The notes beneath the pieces are model-generated. The model saw only the letters and a program-made list of their open reading frames with translations. It made no database searches and was not told where the DNA came from. From Emergomyces orientalis (Eukaryota > Ascomycota > Eurotiomycetes > Onygenales > Ajellomycetaceae), in the NCBI GenBank assembly GCA_002110485.1, contig MOWL01000038.1, positions 1 to 19,258 of the forward strand: a stretch of DNA of 19,258 bases, given 5' to 3'. A program made the position numbers and the translations under genes. Positions 16,992 through 19,258 of this stretch are shown here, one piece after another (positions within the stretch are counted from its first letter, which is position 1; each line of letters opens with the position of its first letter).

Positions 16992-17568
16992 TCTGTATAG
17001 CACATTAAGTATATTAGGAACCACCGTCCTGGCGGTATGATATGAAACAACCAAGAGAATAATAACTGATATCCATGCTTGGTTCAAGTTTCTTCAAAGG
17101 TAATAATTTTCTAAGGAAGATAAATACTAGCGGATGTAATTTCCTTCTCGCCGGGATACTGGCATCCAGATACCAACCCCTCCCCGGTCTGCGGATACTC
17201 TATCGTTAGTTCTGCAGACATAATTAATATTTCATTTGGTCGAAGACGGATCGGGGTAGCTTTGGTACGATCTATATTGCCCTCGTCATTTTGTGGGAAC
17301 CTTCCACAATGCGAAATAGACCATTGCCATCGTTGAGCCCTTCAGTCGTTACCGGGCAGTATATGTAGGCTGTGCTGGGGCGGCCAGCGGTGTAACGCCG
17401 CAGCTTGGTTTCGTTTCTCGCCCAGAATATAACTTTTAGCATGGCTTTATCTGCTTCGCAAAAGAGCAGCCGAGGACATCTTGGAAGAAAGGGTTCAATT
17501 CCGGATCGGACGGGTCGGAAAACTGATATGCGTCAGCGTCGAATTATCATTTCTGATATAGTCAACAC
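16992..17568. other. Intergenic, convergent 3' regions
   Basis: This lies between the 3' end of the plus-strand gene and the 3' end of the minus-strand coding region at 17569. No gene or repeat is recognised. A plus-strand open frame begins at 17405 but continues over real coding sequence on the other strand. Confidence 0.5.
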
Positions 17569-18451
17569 CTACATCGATCCCATAATGCAGCAATGCTTCA
17601 CTGGCCTCACCTCGTCAATTGGAACGCCAGGCAGCGCCAGCGTGCTTCTCCGCAGGTTCTGGAACCTCACCTTCCCGATTTCATTCTCTAATGCTTCGAA
17701 TAGCTTTTTTGGTGGGAACTCATCATCTTCCTGCAGTTTATCTTTTTTCCGCTGGATGATGATATATCCTCGATCCTGGGCCATGCCTGTAACGATCGCC
17801 TTTTCTGTTTTATTTCGCTTTGTACCGTAGGCGTTCTCATTCTCTATTTTGCGCTTTTGGATAACCATTTTACCCCTCACTTTGTGTCTGTGGCCTAAAT
17901 GCTCTCTGTAGCTCAGAGTCTTCGGATCAATAGTTTTTCCAAGGCCAGTCGCTACAAACAGTTTCTCCACCTTGTTGGGATACAGCTGAATTATATAGTA
18001 TCTTCCTTGAACCGTCCATATTGCAATAATTTTCCTTTGATCTTTGTAGGCGCCGGATATGAAAGTCAGGTGTGCTTATACAGAAGGAGAGAGAATTTTC
18101 CGAACTTTTTTTCAGAAGCGGTATCCGTCCAGCCAAGCAATCTCCATGTTTGTATGCTTGGACATACCATTTCGCTTGCATATCCACAGCCGAGTGCAAT
18201 GGCATGTCTGTACGAACCTCCGCGTTTTTGTTATTATTGCATGATGGGACTGTGTTTACGAACGGAGGGTAGATTTCTGTGGGTTTACAGTGAGGGGCTT
18301 TGGATGGCATGCCTTCAGGTTCATTGCTCATAACTAAAAGTAGACTAGAGTATCCAATCATGTCCACTTCATCGCTGATAAATTCAGCATCAACATTCAT
18401 TAGGGGAGAAGATAGGCCTTCACAGCAATTTACAAGTGGAAAGCAGCAGCT
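17569..18451 (-). CDS. Unrecognised coding region with one frame change
   Basis: The first part is open from just after the TGA at 18452-18454; its first ATG is at 18400 (MNVDAEFISDEVDMIGYSSL). It includes MQAKWYVQAYKHGDCLAGRI. Near 18050-18076 the protein-like sequence moves to another frame: SGAYKDQRKIIAIWTVQGRY, then IIQLYPNKVEKLFVATGLGK, a basic segment KVRGKMVIQKRKIE, DRGYIIIQRKKDK, and a stop at 17569. No splice site explains the shift, so a one-base indel is likely. I recognise no domain; the basic runs could be nuclear localisation signals. It is in the same frame as the preceding gene across a single TGA, so the two may once have been one protein. Confidence 0.45.
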
Positions 18452-19258
18452 TCAGCACTGTTCAAAGAGAGGATCTATATCACCTCTTGAATCATCAAGG
18501 AATAAAGGATCATATGGTGAAGCCATAGAGTCAGGGTGTGGCTTCTGCTCACGTTCACTGGGAAACAGTCGGTATTTCTCGGCAGTGGACAGCTGGTGTT
18601 TCTCCTCGTTGGGCTGTTGCTCTAAGTGATTCGGTTCAGTACTCCTGTCTACCCGACTAAATGACGGTTAGCAAGGAAAATACTGTGAGTCATTTTAGAG
18701 ACATACTCTTCCGGAACGTCCTTGTCACCCCCAGAGCCAGTAAAATCTCGTCTCTTGCTCCCATCTTCGGCCGTCCGAAGAGTAGGGGAATTGGGAGGTG
18801 GTTTGGAAGGCCTGACAACGCTCAGCAAAGAAAATATATGAGAAAATTCTATAGGCATACTCTTCCGAAACCTTTTTGTCATTCCTTGAGCCGACAAGAA
18901 CTGGTCCCTTATTCCCAGCATCAACCATCCCATGGGCAGGGGTGTTTGGACGTGTTGGGGCATCTCTGCGAGATGGGCGCTGTTGGTGATTGCAGGTATG
19001 GACATGGTGATGGACAAAGACGGAGTGACGAAGGGTGAAGACTTTCGGAGATGGAAATTAAGCCTTGGATTTGAAGACTTGCTTGAATGTTGGAACACTG
19101 TAGTTCATGCCTCAGGAGAAATGATAAATTGTTGGAGAACTCCATCGCCTAAGAATGCGGAAGAATCTTGCTTCCTTATATGCTGTCGAGACGAACAGTG
19201 TCACATTTCCAGGCGCAGGATATGCTGTCCATACCAACCTAGACTATGCTGACGGCCA
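18452..19258 (-). CDS. C-terminal part of a disordered protein with DPLF tail (5' end beyond window or unresolved)
   Basis: The last three exons are clear: one ending at 18861, then 18707-18811, then 18452-18656. They are separated by introns 18812-18860 (GTATGC...GTCAG) and 18657-18706 (GTATGT, branch TTGCTAACC, acceptor TTTAG). The frames join exactly. The encoded chain is rich in Pro, Ser, Lys, Glu and Gln (NHLEQQPNEEKHQLS, SEREQKPHPDS) and probably disordered. It ends MASPYDPLFLDDSRGDIDPLFEQC, here in two parts (MASPYDPLFLDD and SRGDIDPLFEQC). Upstream in the same frame is a His- and Arg-rich stretch (VHHHVHTCNHQQRPSRRDAP) back to a stop near 19045; whether further exons lie upstream is unclear. 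A 157-bp tandem duplication has doubled one exon-intron unit. No known domain is seen. Confidence 0.5.
18657..18922 (-). repeat. Tandem duplication including an intron (157-bp period)
   Basis: On the minus strand, the unit from 18922 to about 18812 is repeated, diverged, from 18765 to 18657. Both read GATGGGA/GATGCTGGGAATAAG..., then GGCTC..GG.(A)TGACAA..A.GTT(T/C)CGGAAGA, immediately followed by a GTATG donor and a roughly 50-bp intron. The offset is 157 bp. The exon piece, donor, branch region and acceptor were therefore duplicated together. Confidence 0.8.

Noticed and set aside
17405..17830. Plus-strand 141-codon frame with Ser/Phe-rich C-terminus
   Set aside because: Its end overlaps the minus-strand protein-like frame (basic, Lys/Glu-rich); the hydrophobic composition is what antisense of such sequence gives.

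Overview
The window looks like an accessory, repeat-rich stretch of a filamentous ascomycete (Pezizomycotina) genome. The evidence is short introns of about 48-58 bp with GT(A/G)NGT donors, CTAAC/CTAAT branch sites and TAG/CAG acceptors, together with typical fungal families: a DUF3716-like protein, an F-box protein, BCS1-like AAA ATPases, a Zn2Cys6 factor and a casein-kinase-I-like protein. No rRNA, tRNA or CRISPR array was recognised. The species cannot be named from this sequence.

Left part (1-3172) is retroelement wreckage. A 17-bp minisatellite carries a short copia-like solo LTR with a 5-bp target duplication. A LINE-type ORF1 fragment is cut off by a second array of the same minisatellite. 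A Ty3/gypsy gag fragment on the other strand has an in-frame stop, and a 75-bp tandem duplication follows. At 3173-4172 lie a DUF3716-like zinc-binding protein with a SUMO-interacting-like acidic motif and a CCHC-knuckle fragment. The region 3067-4041 is strongly enriched for the palindrome CGTACG.

Middle part (4757-9973): a CK1-derived kinase-like gene whose DFG aspartate is replaced, fused to a helical Est1-like C-terminal region; an intact F-box gene; a foldback (MITE-like) element; and an intact BCS1-like AAA ATPase.

Right-centre (11027-15100): decayed genes on the minus strand. They are a Zn2Cys6 factor with one cluster cysteine replaced by arginine and frame breaks, a BCS1-like paralogue with at least six frame breaks, and an unrecognised gene.

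Right end (15667-19258): a nearly perfect spacerless 54-bp palindrome lies upstream of a well-resolved three-exon gene of unknown family that ends in four DPLF repeats. On the opposite strand lies a gene ending in a similar MA..YDP...DPLF tail. Its disordered region contains an intron-bearing tandem duplication, and it is followed in the same frame, across one TGA, by another long unrecognised coding region. No metabolic pathway is evident. The recurring theme is expanded fungal families, many copies of which are decaying. All family calls are from reading motifs; no database search was run.
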